Origin: CAVYUC01 sp963816685
GTDB taxonomy: Bacteria; Bacteroidota; Bacteroidia; Bacteroidales; Prolixibacteraceae
NCBI GenBank assembly: GCA_963816685.1
Contig: CAWFMB010000031.1
Span: forward strand, 62,001 to 126,000
Direction: 5' to 3'
DNA: 64,000 nucleotides
In this document: positions 63,192 through 64,000 of the stretch, piece by piece
How positions within the stretch are numbered: position 1 is the stretch's first letter
Layout: every line of letters starts with the position of its first letter
Translations under genes and position numbers: made by a program
The notes under the pieces: generated by a model
Told to the model about the DNA's origin: nothing
Database searches by the model: none
Seen by the model: only the letters and a program-made list of their open reading frames with translations

Positions 63192-64000
63192 ATGTTTTTA
63201 AAACAGAAATTACTATTCATTACACTTTTATTTTCAAGTTGCATGGTTTTTAGCCAGGAAGAAGAAAAAAAAGATGGCTTCGAATTTGGGGGAGCCATGC
63301 GCTATAACCTGCTTTCAACAAACTATGAAAATCCGGCTAACAAATTAAATACCCAATTTACATGGGATACCTGGCGGTTAAATGTAGATGGTTCTATGAA
63401 AGGAATCGATTTAAGTTTCGAATATCGTTTTTATCCCACTTTTGGTACCCATTTTATTCATCACGGATATTTGGGGTATGCATTTTCCGACAATGTTATA
63501 CATGAAATTGGGCGTAACCCAGGTACCTTTTGGAATAACAAAGTATGCCTCGCACTCCTGGTGGTTTCAGGGACCTTACTATGTAGGACTGGAAGATGAT
63601 TATGACATCGGGATTAAATTCGACATTACTTCAGTTGAAAAACTCGAAATAAATCTGGCCTTTTTCCGGCAGGCGGAACCCGAAGGGCCAAAATTTGGTG
63701 GCGATGTAACCTTTGGAAATGCCGGTTCGGGCCGCTATTCTTATGATATTGTTCCGGGAACAGGTGCTTATGTGGAATATAATGGCAAAGTAATTTCTAC
63801 TTCGGCAAGTTTACGGGAACTCAATCAATTCAATGCACGTTTTGCATATGATATAGTTGAAGTTTGGGAACTTGGAGTTTCTGCTCAAGTTGGAGGAATT
63901 TACAACTCGGTTCTCGACAAGAGTGAGATAGGAACTGCTTTTGCCGGTCATGTTGTGGGAAATTTTGGAAACTTAAATTTAAAAGCTGAATATATAAAAT
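63192..64000 (+). pseudogene. Outer-membrane porin-like protein, frameshifted, runs off window
   Basis: Starts with a signal peptide (MFLKQKLLFITLLFSSCMVF) and alternating barrel strands (FEFGGAMRYNLLSTNYENP, WRLNVDGSMKGIDLSFEYRF). At 63510-63512 GGG appears where GG would keep the frame; beyond it the barrel continues one frame over (VPFGITKYASHSWWFQGPYY, then DYDIGIKFDITSVEKL) to the window end. It resembles phosphate-selective or general porins of Bacteroidetes. Whether the single extra G is a true mutation or a sequencing error cannot be told. Confidence 0.7.

Overview
The window looks like a chromosomal segment of a Bacteroidota bacterium, most likely an anaerobic or facultative marine or sediment member of the Marinilabiliales/Prolixibacteraceae type (inference). 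The signs are many secreted proteins with type IX secretion (T9SS) C-terminal domains, promoters of the Bacteroidota type (-7 TAnnTTTG), DUF5777 and DUF1015 genes, a lysine-type phosphoglycerate dehydrogenase, and a rhamnogalacturonan utilisation operon.

Layout. 1-14.3 kb is mostly ordinary core genome: the 3' end of serC, serA and a DUF1015 gene; a nucleoside transporter; a DUF151 bifunctional nuclease; a minus-strand operon (secreted cupredoxin, DUF5777 barrel, Rieske lipoprotein) beside a Crp/Fnr regulator; rplU and an rpmA with a fused helix-hairpin-helix domain; an AraC regulator, a cupin and a DUF3237-like protein; and serS.

14.26-48.6 kb is a 34-kb array carrying only minus-strand genes, nearly all for secreted or lipidated proteins, inserted exactly at the 3' end of serS. 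It is built from repeated units. Three displaced, diverged copies of the last ~120 bp of serS lie inside it (24751, 36743, 37456), all in the orientation of serS. Each is preceded by a ~470-bp repeat (called R here; six copies in total). R is the 5' leader of a tail-fibre-type (peptidase S74) protein with a T9SS tail. In complete units the S74 gene is followed by a small lipoprotein and then a secreted serine protease: a PrcB-like lipoprotein with a subtilisin (units 1 and 3), or a lipocalin/META-like lipoprotein with a trypsin-like protease (units 2 and 5). Variable cargo follows: a BNR-repeat protein, tyrosinase, kelch protein, a metalloprotease fragment and others. Two kinds of C-terminal sorting region are used, the classic T9SS type A tail and a short beta-coil tail ending within a few residues of a V/L-rich coil. 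The array is littered with deletion mini-genes, orphan C-terminal tails, frameshifts, nonsense mutations and near-identical blocks shared between otherwise different genes. It therefore looks like a recombining locus that diversifies secreted proteins. No integrase, transposase or reverse transcriptase was seen in it.

48.7-56.8 kb is a minus-strand pectin (rhamnogalacturonan) operon: GH88-type hydrolase, sugar isomerase/epimerase, PL11 lyase, Gfo/Idh/MocA oxidoreductase, SDR reductase, a small membrane protein and an SSS symporter. It is studded with a GC-rich palindromic intergenic repeat that has become the coding tail of two genes. 56.9-64 kb holds folK and sppA (divergent), a glycine betaine group (substrate-binding lipoprotein, universal stress protein and a disrupted BCCT transporter), and the frameshifted start of an outer-membrane porin that runs off the window.
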